From Anthropogastromicrobium sp050944455 (GTDB lineage Bacteria > Bacillota > Clostridia > Lachnospirales > Lachnospiraceae), in the NCBI GenBank assembly GCA_050944455.1, contig JBMNRC010000015.1, forward strand, positions 8,628-72,627: a DNA stretch of 64,000 bases, given 5' to 3'. A program made the translations under genes and the position numbers. Of this stretch, positions 26,184 to 34,770 are shown one piece after another. Each line of letters opens with the position of its first letter. Within the stretch, counting starts at the first letter, position 1. Under the pieces are notes generated by a model. The model was not told the DNA's origin. It made no database searches and saw only the letters and a list, made by a program, of their open reading frames with translations.

Positions 26184-27875
26184 ATGACAGAGCAGTCAGA
26201 GAAAGATACGGCGGGGACACGAGCGGAGGAGGACATGCCCCGGCCAACAGAAAGCGGAGCTGTGCCGCACCCGGAGGATGGGGAAAGTGTATCCCGTCCG
26301 TCGGGTGGGGGTAATGCCTGCTCTCCCGAAAACGGGAAAGAGATGCCCAACCTGACAGAAAAAGGAAACGCGGCGCACCTGAAGTGCGGGGCAAGTGTAC
26401 CCCGCCGGACGGACTGGAAATACCGGCTGTTCCGGGCGGGCAGAAATAACAGCTCTCGCGGGAAGAATCAGCAGGGCAGGCGCGGCCGGCGCAGCGGACG
26501 CGACGGAAACAGCCAAAAAGCCGCGATGTACGAGGCGAAGTACTTCTCCGATGAAATGCTCCGGCAGATGATCGTCCCGCTGTTTCTGGAACAGTTCCTG
26601 GTGCTGCTGGTGGGCATGATCGACACGCTGGTTGTGAGCTACGCGGGAGAGGCGGCGGTCTCCGGCGTCTCTCTGGTCAACCAGTTCAACAACATCTTCC
26701 TGAACCTGTTCGCCGCCCTGGCGGCGGGCGGCGCGGTTGTGACCAGCCAGTACATCGGCCGCGGAAAGGATGAGCTCGCCGGGGAGAGCGCCAGCCAGCT
26801 GCTGACGGCGTCCCTCGTGTTCTCCGTCGGCGTGACCATCCCGGTCCTTCTCTTCGGCAGATCCCTGATGAGACTGCTGTTCGGCAGGGTCGCGGATGAC
26901 GTGATGAGCGCCTGCATGGTGTATCTCCGCATTACCGCGCTCTCCTACTGGAGCATGGCCGTCTACAATGCCGGGGCCGCGATGTACCGCAGCATCGGGG
27001 ATACGAAGACGACGATGCTGATCTCCCTCGTAACCAACGTGATCAATCTGGCCGGAAACCTGATCGGCGTTTTCATCCTGCACGCCGGGGCGGCGGGCGT
27101 GGCCTGGCCGACAACCATTTCCCGGATTGTTTCGGGCGTCTGGATCACGGCGCTCTGCCTGCGGCGGAACCAGAAGGTGCGCTACCGCGTCCACTGGATC
27201 CTCAGATGGAACCGGGGCCTCATGAAAATGATTCTGGGCATCGCGGTGCCCAACGGGGTGGAAAACGGAACTTTCAACCTGGTCAAAGTCGGGGTGTCGA
27301 GTATCGTTGCGCTGTTCGGGACCTACCAGATCGCGGCGAACGGCGTGGCGCAGACGATCTGGTCGATGTCGTCCGTCATGGGAAACTGCATGGGCACCAT
27401 CTACCTGACCGTCATCGGGCAGTGCATGGGCGCCCGGGACGCGGACGCCGCCGATTACTACTTTCACAAACTGCTGCGCGTCTCCATAAAGCTTTCGACA
27501 GCCTGGAACCTCTTTATCATCGCGATTCTTCCGCTGATACTGCGCTTCTACGCGCTCGGGCCCGAAACCCGGTCGCTCGTGGTCATCCTGGTTGTGATCC
27601 ATGACTCGCTCAACACCTTTATCTTCCCCTGCTCCGGACCGCTGGGAAACGGACTGCGGGCTGCCGGCGACGTCAGGTTCACGATGGCGGTGGCCGTGAT
27701 CTCGACGGCGGGCGGAAGGCTGATTCTGTCCTATCTTTTCGGCGTCGTCTGCGGGCTGGGAGTAATCGGCATCACTCTGGCCATGTGCGCGGACTGGTCC
27801 GTGCGCGCCGTCATCTATCTGTATCGGCTCCGGAGCGGCCGCTGGAAAAATTTTCAGGTGCTGAAGAACCCGTGA
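26184..27875 (+). CDS. MATE-family multidrug/organic cation exporter with long N-terminal extension
   Basis: 563 residues. From about residue 125 it is a standard MATE protein (about 440 residues, 12 hydrophobic segments; LVGMIDTLVVSYAGEAAVSGVSL and GAAMYRSIGDTKT are family-typical), expelling drugs or cations by Na+ or H+ antiport. Residues 1-113 are a hydrophilic, repetitive Pro/Gly/Glu-rich and then Arg-rich extension not normal in the family. ATG 26184 has AGGAG 11 bases upstream. ATG 26526 (MYEAKYFSDE) is a possible true start but lacks a clear ribosome site. The extension resembles the repeat-grown tails elsewhere in the window. Confidence 0.88.
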   Translation: MTEQSEKDTAGTRAEEDMPRPTESGAVPHPEDGESVSRPSGGGNACSPENGKEMPNLTEKGNAAHLKCGASVPRRTDWKYRLFRAGRNNSSRGKNQQGRRGRRSGRDGNSQKAAMYEAKYFSDEMLRQMIVPLFLEQFLVLLVGMIDTLVVSYAGEAAVSGVSLVNQFNNIFLNLFAALAAGGAVVTSQYIGRGKDELAGESASQLLTASLVFSVGVTIPVLLFGRSLMRLLFGRVADDVMSACMVYLRITALSYWSMAVYNAGAAMYRSIGDTKTTMLISLVTNVINLAGNLIGVFILHAGAAGVAWPTTISRIVSGVWITALCLRRNQKVRYRVHWILRWNRGLMKMILGIAVPNGVENGTFNLVKVGVSSIVALFGTYQIAANGVAQTIWSMSSVMGNCMGTIYLTVIGQCMGARDADAADYYFHKLLRVSIKLSTAWNLFIIAILPLILRFYALGPETRSLVVILVVIHDSLNTFIFPCSGPLGNGLRAAGDVRFTMAVAVISTAGGRLILSYLFGVVCGLGVIGITLAMCADWSVRAVIYLYRLRSGRWKNFQVLKNP

Positions 27876-27900
27876 TGGGACTTTTTCTCCTCATTGTGTG

Positions 27901-27909
27901 TGGTATAAC
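27901..27909 (+). promoter_or_regulatory. Possible extended -10 element upstream of the orphan LytTR gene
   Basis: TGG-TATAAC (27901-27909) fits an extended -10, with a weak -35. Between it and ATG 28290 lie 380 bases without a gene that contain a strong hairpin, GCGCCGTTT (28096-28104) with AAACGGCGC (28109-28117), and an otherwise GC-rich leader. Confidence 0.35.
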
Positions 27910-28289
27910 GTTAACAGACTGAAACAGACGCCCTCAAACAGAGGCCCTCAAAAAGCATAGGATGATACCGGAACCGGCAGAGGATGATACCATCTGCCGG
28001 ATGCGCCGAGAATATCAACGGAACCGCATTTCCGCACGGCGCGGGCGTCCTGTTCAGCCTGCTGACAGACGAATATCCATGAAGATTGCCGCGCGGCGCC
28101 GTTTCCCAAAACGGCGCAGAACGCCCGGGTTTATGACTGCGGCCGCATCCGCTTTCTGACGCCGGGCTGCGCCGCGCGCGGCAGTTTCTGCGCGCCGCAG
28201 CGGAGCGGCACAGGCGCGCGGAAATCGTGAACGCGGCCGGCTCCCGGTTCTCCGGGCGGCGGGCCTGCGCACAAAAGGGGGAGAACAGA

Positions 28290-29033
28290 ATGAAGGACGT
28301 ACTGAGAATTGCGGTATGCGATGATAACGCGGCCGACCGCGGCAGGCTGAAGAAAATTCTCCAGGACTGCGAGTGCGAAACCCCGACAGAAACCGTCTAT
28401 TATATGAATGCGGAACAGCTGCTCGCGGAATACGTTCCCTACAGATTTGACCTGATCCTGATGAACATCCTTACCGGAGAGAAAGATGACCCCGGGGTGG
28501 AAGCCATTTCCAGAATCCGGAAGGCAGAGCCTCGTCTCCCGGTCGCGTTTGTGACCACCGGAACCGAATTTACGATGGAGAGCAACCGGCTCTCTTCCCT
28601 GAGCAATATCGTGAAACCCTATGAACCGGCCAAGGTGCAGGCAATACTCAGGCTGGCGGGGGCGGTGAAGAACAGCCTGAACTCCCTGCATGTCCATGTC
28701 AAAGGGGAGGAGATCGTTATCCCCTTCGGCGAGGTGGAATACTGCGAGCAGGTGAGCCACCAGTCGCACATCGTGCGCCACGGGCTTGAACCGGTCCGGT
28801 ATTACGGCAAAATCCGGGAACTGTTCCCGTCCCTGGACAAGAGTTTCTTTTACAGTCCGCACACCAGCTACTGTGTCAATTTTCTTTACGTCAGCGGAAT
28901 TGATACGGAACTTCGCTGCTTTAAGATGGCGGATGGGATGAACATCCCGATCCGCCGCCAGAGTTTCTGCGAAGCCCGGGACAAGTATGCCGATTTCCGG
29001 AGCCGCCAGGTGTGGGCGGCTGATCCGCGGTAA
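28290..29033 (+). CDS. LytTR-type response regulator with altered receiver (Asn at the phosphoacceptor position)
   Basis: 247 residues. The N-terminal receiver domain has the acidic pair Asp11-Asp12 (VCDDN), and the C-terminal LytTR DNA-binding domain (about 145-240) contains FGEVEYCEQVSHQSHI and the late SPHTSYCVNFLYVSGI. The position of the phosphorylated aspartate reads LILMNI, so residue 59 is Asn rather than Asp (codon AAC 28464-28466). A lysine in VKPYEP is kept. No histidine kinase is adjacent. It is probably a transcription regulator that works without phosphorylation, or is deamidated or inactive. ATG 28290 follows GGGGAGAAC. Confidence 0.87.
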   Translation: MKDVLRIAVCDDNAADRGRLKKILQDCECETPTETVYYMNAEQLLAEYVPYRFDLILMNILTGEKDDPGVEAISRIRKAEPRLPVAFVTTGTEFTMESNRLSSLSNIVKPYEPAKVQAILRLAGAVKNSLNSLHVHVKGEEIVIPFGEVEYCEQVSHQSHIVRHGLEPVRYYGKIRELFPSLDKSFFYSPHTSYCVNFLYVSGIDTELRCFKMADGMNIPIRRQSFCEARDKYADFRSRQVWAADPR

Positions 29034-29497
29034 ACCGGGCGGACAGATCAAACCTGACAGGTATCGGTACCGGCAGACAGCAGTACGGGCTGACAGCCGG
29101 GCGGATGTGTGATACGGACAGAGTCCTGGCAGGCAGATACCTGTTCGGACAGATACCGGGGACAGATGAAAAATTCAGAATATGCCGCAGCATGCCGCGG
29201 CGGACAACGGCGGCGCCGGAAACGGCTGAGAGGTGAAAAACCTTTGGCCGGACCGGCGCCGCCGCTTTTCAGTTCAGCGGCGCCCAGATTTGACCGCGTC
29301 GATATCGTCTTTTCAGTCCGGCCCCGCCTGTGTTTAGCCGCGCCGCCGCTGTTTTTTTCTGCCGGCGTCATTTTTCCTTCCGCCGCACCGTTTTATTCCC
29401 GGCGCCCGCGGTTTTCCCTACGGGATATCCGCCGCATGACGGTACCTCATACCGTTTTTATTCCCGATGTCCGCGGCTTTCCCCGCTTTTACAGCTA
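29034..29497. other. Gene-free stretch before the lon promoter
   Basis: I find no credible gene. The first half is purine-rich with GACAG-type repeats. The second half (29330-29490) has several CCGCCGC/CCCGCGG words each followed by TTTT runs, giving a T-rich plus strand. Confidence 0.4.
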
Positions 29498-29526
29498 TTG
29501 ACAAGGCATTTCCAATACAGTATAAT
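29498..29526 (+). promoter_or_regulatory. Perfect consensus sigma-A promoter of lon
   Basis: TTGACA (29498-29503), 17-bp spacer, TATAAT (29521-29526): both hexamers are perfect. It lies directly before a CIRCE operator. Confidence 0.92.
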
Positions 29527-29538
29527 TCAGTTACCTCG

Positions 29539-29565
29539 TTAGCACTCACAAAGGTTAAGTGCTAA
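29539..29565 (+). promoter_or_regulatory. CIRCE operator (HrcA binding site) at lon
   Basis: TTAGCACTC-N9-AAGTGCTAA (29539-29547 and 29557-29565). The consensus is TTAGCACTC-N9-GAGTGCTAA, so only one base differs and the 9-bp spacing is exact. It overlaps the transcription start region, where bound HrcA would block initiation under non-stress conditions. This indicates heat-shock control of lon by HrcA. Confidence 0.92.
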
Positions 29566-29631
29566 CAACCTGACGGAGCGGCGGGAGAATCCGGCCGGTC
29601 CGCTTTCAGAGTGTTCTGAGAGGAGAATTGG

Positions 29632-31938
29632 ATGATTATTGTTCCTGTATATAACATGGTTATTCTTCCGGGATGTTCCCTGACGCTGCAGGGCTCCTAT
29701 TTCAAGGAACTCAGCGGGGTGGAAAAGCCTGAGACGGGCGAACCGCTGATGTTTGTATTCCTGAAGGGGGAGAAACCGATCGAGGACCTGACCGCCGATG
29801 ATATTCAGCCTGTCGCGGTGGAGGCCCATGTGGACAGCGTCTCGTCCGAAGGCAATGTGACGATAAAGACGGAGCGGAGAATGACCGTCACTTCCGTCGA
29901 GAAGGACGAGGAGGGCGGCCTGAACGTCACCGCGGTTCCCAGGGAAGAGATCGAGGACGTCGACGACGACGAAAAAGCAAGGCACTACCGCGACCTGCGG
30001 GCGGAGCTTGTCAAGTTTGTCTCCGGCTACCAGTGGGGCGTCATGGTCCGCGGCCTGATCATGCAGTGGAAGAGCATGGACGAGATGGTCTCCATGCTTT
30101 CCCAGCATCTCACGATCACCGCGGAAGAAAAGTACCAGATTGTCGAAGCCGACTCCGCCTCCGAGCGGATGGAGCTGGAAGAGCGCGCCGTCTACGAGTT
30201 CATCGAGGTGACCGACGTCAGCAACGAGGCGCAGTCGGAGACGCAGAAATCCACCGAAAAGCTGTACCGGGAGGAGGCTCTCAAAAAGCAGATCGCCTAT
30301 CTCCAGAAGGAACTGGACGACATGCACCCGGAGAGCATCTCGGATGAGCGCCGGTTCGAACTCGCGATCGACAAGTCCGACATGAACGATACGGCCCGCC
30401 GCGAGGCCAAAAAGATCCTGAGCCGCATGAAACAGGAAGGGCAGAACAGCCCCGAGTACGGGATGCTCTACGAATATCTGGATTTTGTGACCGGCCTTCA
30501 GTGGAAGCCGGAGGAGCAGAAGGATATCGACCTGAAGAAGGCAAAGGCCATTCTGGATGAAGACCACTACGGAATGAAAAAGGTGAAGGACCGCATCCTG
30601 CAGCAGATCGCCGTGATGAACCTCAACCACAGGCAGTCGGGCTCCATCCTGCTGTTCGTCGGCGCTCCCGGCACCGGCAAGACGAGCATCGGCCAGAGCA
30701 TCGCCAAAGCGCTCGGGCGCAAGTATGTCCGCATCAGCCTGGGCGGCGTGCGGGATGAAGCGGAAATCCGCGGACACCGCCGCACCTACATCGGGGCTAT
30801 GCCGGGCCGCATCATGGAAGGCATCCGCCGGGCGGGTTCCGCCAACCCGGTGATGGTTCTGGACGAGGTCGACAAGCTGACCAAAGACTACGCGGGAGAC
30901 CCTTCCAGCGCTCTGCTGGAGGTGCTGGACCCCGAGCAGAATTCCAACTTCACGGACCATTACCTGAACGTCCCGTACGATCTGTCCAATGTGCTGTTTG
31001 TCTGCACGGCCAACACCACGGACACGATCCCGGCGCCTCTGCTCAACCGCATGGAAGTCATTGAATTCCCGGGATACACCGCTTCGGAAAAATTCCAGAT
31101 CGCCAAACGCCATCTGCTGCCCAAAGCCATGAAGGAAACCGGCATAAAGCCGCAGGAACTCAGGGTGCCGGACAGCACGATCCGCGCGATTATCAGCGGC
31201 TACACCATGGAATCCGGCGTCCGCGGCCTCAAAAAGAGGCTCACCACCCTTTGCCGCATCGCGGCGGTGCGGCTTGTCCAGGGCAGCCATAAGGCGCTGA
31301 CCGTCACGGAGAAAAAGCTCCCCGAGTACCTGGATATGCGCCCGATCCGCCACGACAAAGCGCTGGATCATCCGAAACCCGGCATTGTGACCGGGCTTGC
31401 CTGGACAGCGGCGGGCGGCGAAATCCTGTACATCGAATCCATGTTCACCAAAGGCAAGGGAGAACTGGTGATCACCGGACAGCTGGGCGACGTCATGAAA
31501 GAGTCCGTCTCGATTGCGGTGACGCTGGTGAAGAACCGGTATCCGGAGAAGGCCGAGCTGTTCGAGAAAAACGATCTTCACATCCACGTGCCGGAAGGCG
31601 CGGTCCCGAAGGACGGCCCTTCGGCGGGCATCACGCTCACGACCGCGATCGCTTCCCTGGTGACCGGCAAAGCGGTAGACCCGAAGACGGCCATGACCGG
31701 CGAGGTTTCGCTGCGCGGCCTTGTGATGCCGATCGGCGGCCTGCCCGAGAAACTGATGGCGGCGCAGAGGGCCGGCATCACCCGCGTGCTGATTCCCGAG
31801 GAGAATGTCGACGACCTGAAGGACGTGGCCAGAGAAGTGAAGAATAAGCTGGAAATTGTCCCGGTCCACACGGTGGAAGAGGTGCTGGATCTCGTGCTGA
31901 CGGACAGCAAAACCGGCGGCGACACAGAAGCGGCCTGA
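29632..31938 (+). CDS. lon: ATP-dependent Lon protease (LonA)
   Basis: 768 residues. It has an N-terminal substrate-binding LON domain, a AAA+ domain with Walker A GAPGTGKTS (Lys350), and a C-terminal Ser-Lys protease domain with Ser664 in PKDGPSAGIT and Lys707 in GGLPEKL. The 43-residue spacing equals that of the E. coli dyad. It degrades misfolded and regulatory proteins in the cytoplasm. AGGAGAATTGG lies before ATG 29632. Own perfect promoter plus CIRCE operator upstream, and a terminator about 150 bases downstream. Confidence 0.97.
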   Translation: MIIVPVYNMVILPGCSLTLQGSYFKELSGVEKPETGEPLMFVFLKGEKPIEDLTADDIQPVAVEAHVDSVSSEGNVTIKTERRMTVTSVEKDEEGGLNVTAVPREEIEDVDDDEKARHYRDLRAELVKFVSGYQWGVMVRGLIMQWKSMDEMVSMLSQHLTITAEEKYQIVEADSASERMELEERAVYEFIEVTDVSNEAQSETQKSTEKLYREEALKKQIAYLQKELDDMHPESISDERRFELAIDKSDMNDTARREAKKILSRMKQEGQNSPEYGMLYEYLDFVTGLQWKPEEQKDIDLKKAKAILDEDHYGMKKVKDRILQQIAVMNLNHRQSGSILLFVGAPGTGKTSIGQSIAKALGRKYVRISLGGVRDEAEIRGHRRTYIGAMPGRIMEGIRRAGSANPVMVLDEVDKLTKDYAGDPSSALLEVLDPEQNSNFTDHYLNVPYDLSNVLFVCTANTTDTIPAPLLNRMEVIEFPGYTASEKFQIAKRHLLPKAMKETGIKPQELRVPDSTIRAIISGYTMESGVRGLKKRLTTLCRIAAVRLVQGSHKALTVTEKKLPEYLDMRPIRHDKALDHPKPGIVTGLAWTAAGGEILYIESMFTKGKGELVITGQLGDVMKESVSIAVTLVKNRYPEKAELFEKNDLHIHVPEGAVPKDGPSAGITLTTAIASLVTGKAVDPKTAMTGEVSLRGLVMPIGGLPEKLMAAQRAGITRVLIPEENVDDLKDVAREVKNKLEIVPVHTVEEVLDLVLTDSKTGGDTEAA

Positions 31939-32084
31939 GAGGCCGAAACAGGAGGCCGCCGGACACAGACCAAGACCGGCGGCAGTACTGAACGCGGCCC
32001 CGACGATCGGGAACGGACACGGCGGCCGCTTCCGGCGCCATTGACACAGATGGTAATAAGAGTTGAAAGATCAAAAAATCAAAG

Positions 32085-32120
32085 ATCCTGCGGAGGAGAA
32101 ATCTTCCGCGGGATTTTTTT
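32085..32120 (+). terminator. Rho-independent terminator after lon
   Basis: ATCCTGCGGA (32085-32094) pairs with TCCGCGGGAT (32105-32114) with one G-T wobble, followed by TTTTTTT. A 17-bp tandem repeat, GTACTCCTGCATTATTT (two near-identical copies, 32120-32155), follows. Confidence 0.88.
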
Positions 32121-32298
32121 GTACTCTTGCATTATTTGTACTCCTGCATTATTTGTGATGAACGCTTTTATCCATAAATTTGTATTCTGATTGCCTGTTT
32201 ATCACACTCATTGTGCGCTCATTGTCAGCCCGCACTCCGCAGATTTTTCCCTTTGCGCGCGTGCCGGACGGGCCGCATGCCGGCCTGACCGCCGTCGA

Positions 32299-32327
32299 TT
32301 GACAGAATTCCGGCCCAAAATTATACT
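32299..32327 (+). promoter_or_regulatory. Consensus sigma-A promoter of the two-component operon
   Basis: TTGACA (32299-32304), 17-bp spacer, TATACT (32322-32327). It leaves a leader of about 270 bases before ATG 32604. Confidence 0.82.
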
Positions 32328-32508
32328 TGAAGTAACTTTGGGGATATCAGAATATCCGACACAACCGCAGAAAAACTATCCGACAGCCGGGCCGCCGCAA
32401 AGCTGACAGCCCGGTCTCTGACAACACAGCGCCGCATCCGCTGGGAAATCCGCACACGCAGTCTTCGTTGGGCAGATGATCGGAGCACAGCCAGGTATCC
32501 TGCGAAAA

Positions 32509-32549
32509 GCGCCGGTCTGCGGCCGGCGAAGATGGCCGCAGACCGGCGC
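32509..32549 (+). promoter_or_regulatory. Perfect 16-bp hairpin in the two-component operon leader
   Basis: GCGCCGGTCTGCGGCC (32509-32524) is exactly complementary to 32534-32549 around a 9-base loop. No T-tract follows. It lies 54 bases before the kinase start and may be an attenuator, a processing site or a binding site. Confidence 0.75.
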
Positions 32550-32603
32550 AGCGCTGACACTGCCGCGGCCGCGGGGACCAGCATTCCATCGGGAGGTAAA
32601 TCC

Positions 32604-33953
32604 ATGAATTCCGTCGTCATTCAGGGCGTCCTGAATTTCATCGAAATGGCCGTTTCCCTGTTTCTGGCCGATCAGGTTTTCCGAAATGAGACAAAATTCC
32701 GGCGTATGCCCTTCCTGCTGCTGTTCTCCGCGGCCGGGGCGCTGGTACTGACGGTGCGGGAGCAGAATTACTCCTGGATACTGGACTATCTGCCGGAAAT
32801 CGTCATCGTGTTTCTTTACGGGCTGGCCGTCTGCCGGGCCGCGTGGTGGAAGAGCCTGCTGCTCGCGCTGGGGAATGCGCTGATGATCGGCCTGGTGTCG
32901 GTCGGAATCGCGTCGCTGCTGGGTAAAGTGGGCCCGGGCACAACGCTGCTTTACATGAGAGAGCCGTATTATCTCTGGGTGGTCGCGGAGGTCATCATCC
33001 GGGTTTCCCAGATGTTCTGCTCGCTGGTCATCCTGCTGCTGATCAGAAAAGCCGAAAAATCGGGGCGTCCCGGGCGCGATGAGCCGTTTCTCATCCTGCT
33101 CTTCGGCATCAGCATTTTTGCGCTGTTCTGCTGGCTGAGGCAGGAACTCATCTATACGGGAATGCTGCGATCCTACTATGACGGGATCATCAGCCTGGCT
33201 ATTGCCGCCGTCAATCTTTTTGTTTTGTTTATCTCGCGGAAGCTGGAGGAAACCCGCCGGAAAAACGAAGACCTCCGGGTGGAAAACGCCGTAATGGCCA
33301 TGCAGGTAAAAAGCCAGGCGGCCGTCGCCGAATCCTACTCTGAGCTGAGGTCGCTCAAACATGACATGACCGGGCATCTGTACGCCATCGAAGGATATCT
33401 GCAGAACAACGAGCCCCGCAAAGCGCAGGATTACGTGAGCGCCCTCCTCGGGCAGATCAGGGAGATCGTCCAGTACCAGACGGGAAGCAGCACGCTGGAC
33501 ATTCTGATCGGGAGCAAGGAGTCGGCCGCCCGGAGAAACCATATCCGGGTCAGCACCGACGTCAGGCTGTCTTCCCGCCTGCGGATTTCGGACGAGGATC
33601 TGGTCGTTTTGGTCAGCAACCTTTATGACAATGCCATCGAGGCGTGCCTGCGGATTCCGGACGAGTCCGCCCGCTTTATCGACATCAGAATCCTGACGGA
33701 AAAAGGAAACGCGATATTCCTGTTCCGGAACTCGGCGCCGCGGAACAGCGCCGCCGCGCAGAACGGGAGATGGGAGACGGTCAAAAACGACGCCGGGGCT
33801 CACGGATACGGCCTGAAAAATATCGACCGCGTGGTGGAAAAACATGAGGGGTACTGTGAGAGAACGCAGGATCGGAACGGCTGCTTTACCTGCGTGATCC
33901 GCATAAAAAACAGCCCGGCTGACGCACAGCAGACGCCGGGCGGGGGAGAATGA
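32604..33953 (+). CDS. GHKL-type sensor histidine kinase (AgrC-like architecture)
   Basis: 449 residues from ATG 32604, after GGGAGGTAAATCC. Residues 1-205 carry about six hydrophobic segments, as in peptide-sensing AgrC-type kinases. Then come a linker coiled coil (RKLEETRRKNEDLR), the phosphoacceptor His253 in SLKHDMTGHLYAIEG and the GHKL ATP-binding domain with the N-box Asn343 in LYDNAIEACL and GYGLKNI. It probably senses an extracellular peptide or envelope signal and phosphorylates the LytTR regulator encoded 3 bases downstream. Confidence 0.92.
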   Translation: MNSVVIQGVLNFIEMAVSLFLADQVFRNETKFRRMPFLLLFSAAGALVLTVREQNYSWILDYLPEIVIVFLYGLAVCRAAWWKSLLLALGNALMIGLVSVGIASLLGKVGPGTTLLYMREPYYLWVVAEVIIRVSQMFCSLVILLLIRKAEKSGRPGRDEPFLILLFGISIFALFCWLRQELIYTGMLRSYYDGIISLAIAAVNLFVLFISRKLEETRRKNEDLRVENAVMAMQVKSQAAVAESYSELRSLKHDMTGHLYAIEGYLQNNEPRKAQDYVSALLGQIREIVQYQTGSSTLDILIGSKESAARRNHIRVSTDVRLSSRLRISDEDLVVLVSNLYDNAIEACLRIPDESARFIDIRILTEKGNAIFLFRNSAPRNSAAAQNGRWETVKNDAGAHGYGLKNIDRVVEKHEGYCERTQDRNGCFTCVIRIKNSPADAQQTPGGGE

Positions 33954-33956
33954 GCG

Positions 33957-34670
33957 ATGCGCATAGCGATTTGCGAGGACAACGCCGCACACAGGGAAAT
34001 CCTGAAAACCATGATTGAGGAATGGGCGCGGGACAGCGGCGAACCGGTGAGCGTCGCGCAGTTCAGCGCGGCCGAGCAGTTCATCATGTCCGAATACCAG
34101 GCGGCCGGATACGACCTGATTTTTCTGGACATCCAGATGAAGAAAATGGACGGGATGGCCCTGGCCAGGACGATCCGCAAAGACGACCCGAAGGTCCAGA
34201 TCGTTTTCACGACCTCCTTCGGGGATTACGCGGTGGAGGGCTATGAAGTGAGGGCCTTTCGGTACCTGGTCAAGCCGCTGAAAAAGGAAGCGGTGTTTCT
34301 CACCCTGTCCAGAGTCCTGGAGACCGTGAAAAGCGAGGCGTCCGGATATTTTGTGCTCCAGGAGGAAGGCGAGACGCAGCGGATAGAGAAATCGAAAGTG
34401 CGGTATATCGAGGTTCAGGGGCATTATCTGTACTTTCACACCGCGGACCGGGCAATCCGGAGCCGGGCAAAGCTGAAGGACGTGGAGGAAAGTTTCCGCG
34501 GCCCGCAGTTCTGCAAATGCCACCGTTCCTACATTGTCAATCTGGCCTGTGTCGATGAGATCGGGAAAAACGGCCTGAAAATCGGCGGAGAGTACATCCC
34601 GGTCAGCCGCGCAAACTGGGACGCGGTCAACCGCAGCTACATTGAGTATTATACGGGCGGAAGGCCGTGA
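33957..34670 (+). CDS. LytTR-family response regulator
   Basis: 237 residues. The receiver domain has the phosphoacceptor Asp58 in LIFLDIQM, the acidic pair in CEDN and Lys in YLVKPLKKEA. The C-terminal LytTR domain (about 130-235) has KVRYIEVQGHYLYFHT and KCHRSYIVNLACVDEI. It is partner of the upstream GHKL kinase and controls genes by binding direct repeats with about 21-bp pitch; such a pair lies 30 bases after its stop (34700-34739). Its intact Asp contrasts with the Asn of the LytTR protein at 28290. Confidence 0.94.
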   Translation: MRIAICEDNAAHREILKTMIEEWARDSGEPVSVAQFSAAEQFIMSEYQAAGYDLIFLDIQMKKMDGMALARTIRKDDPKVQIVFTTSFGDYAVEGYEVRAFRYLVKPLKKEAVFLTLSRVLETVKSEASGYFVLQEEGETQRIEKSKVRYIEVQGHYLYFHTADRAIRSRAKLKDVEESFRGPQFCKCHRSYIVNLACVDEIGKNGLKIGGEYIPVSRANWDAVNRSYIEYYTGGRP

Positions 34671-34699
34671 AATTTAGCCGTTCCCCGGGATTTTCTGCA

Positions 34700-34739
34700 A
34701 TTCAGGACAAAAAAGGGGCCATTCGTGACAAAAACGGGG
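34700..34739 (+). promoter_or_regulatory. Probable LytTR operator: direct repeats with 21-bp pitch
   Basis: ATTCAGGACAAAAAAGGGG (34700-34718) and ATTCGTGACAAAAACGGGG (34721-34739) match at 16 of 19 positions and are offset by exactly 21 bases, two helical turns. This is the pitch LytTR regulators (AgrA, ComE, VirR types) require. The second copy ends where a -35 box would lie for the -10 at 34759. Confidence 0.75.
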
Positions 34740-34755
34740 ATCCGCGGGGAAGAAA

Positions 34756-34764
34756 TGTTACCAT
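34756..34764 (+). promoter_or_regulatory. Extended -10 element of the LytTR-controlled promoter
   Basis: TGT-TACCAT (TG 34756-34757, TACCAT 34759-34764). There is no -35 hexamer; that place is taken by the end of the second LytTR repeat, the usual layout of activator-dependent promoters. Transcription would begin near 34771. Confidence 0.55.
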
Positions 34765-34770
34765 GCAGTC

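Noticed and set aside
29539..31869. 776-codon minus-strand frame opposite lon
   Set aside because: Antisense shadow of lon; it would also begin inside lon and run through the CIRCE operator.
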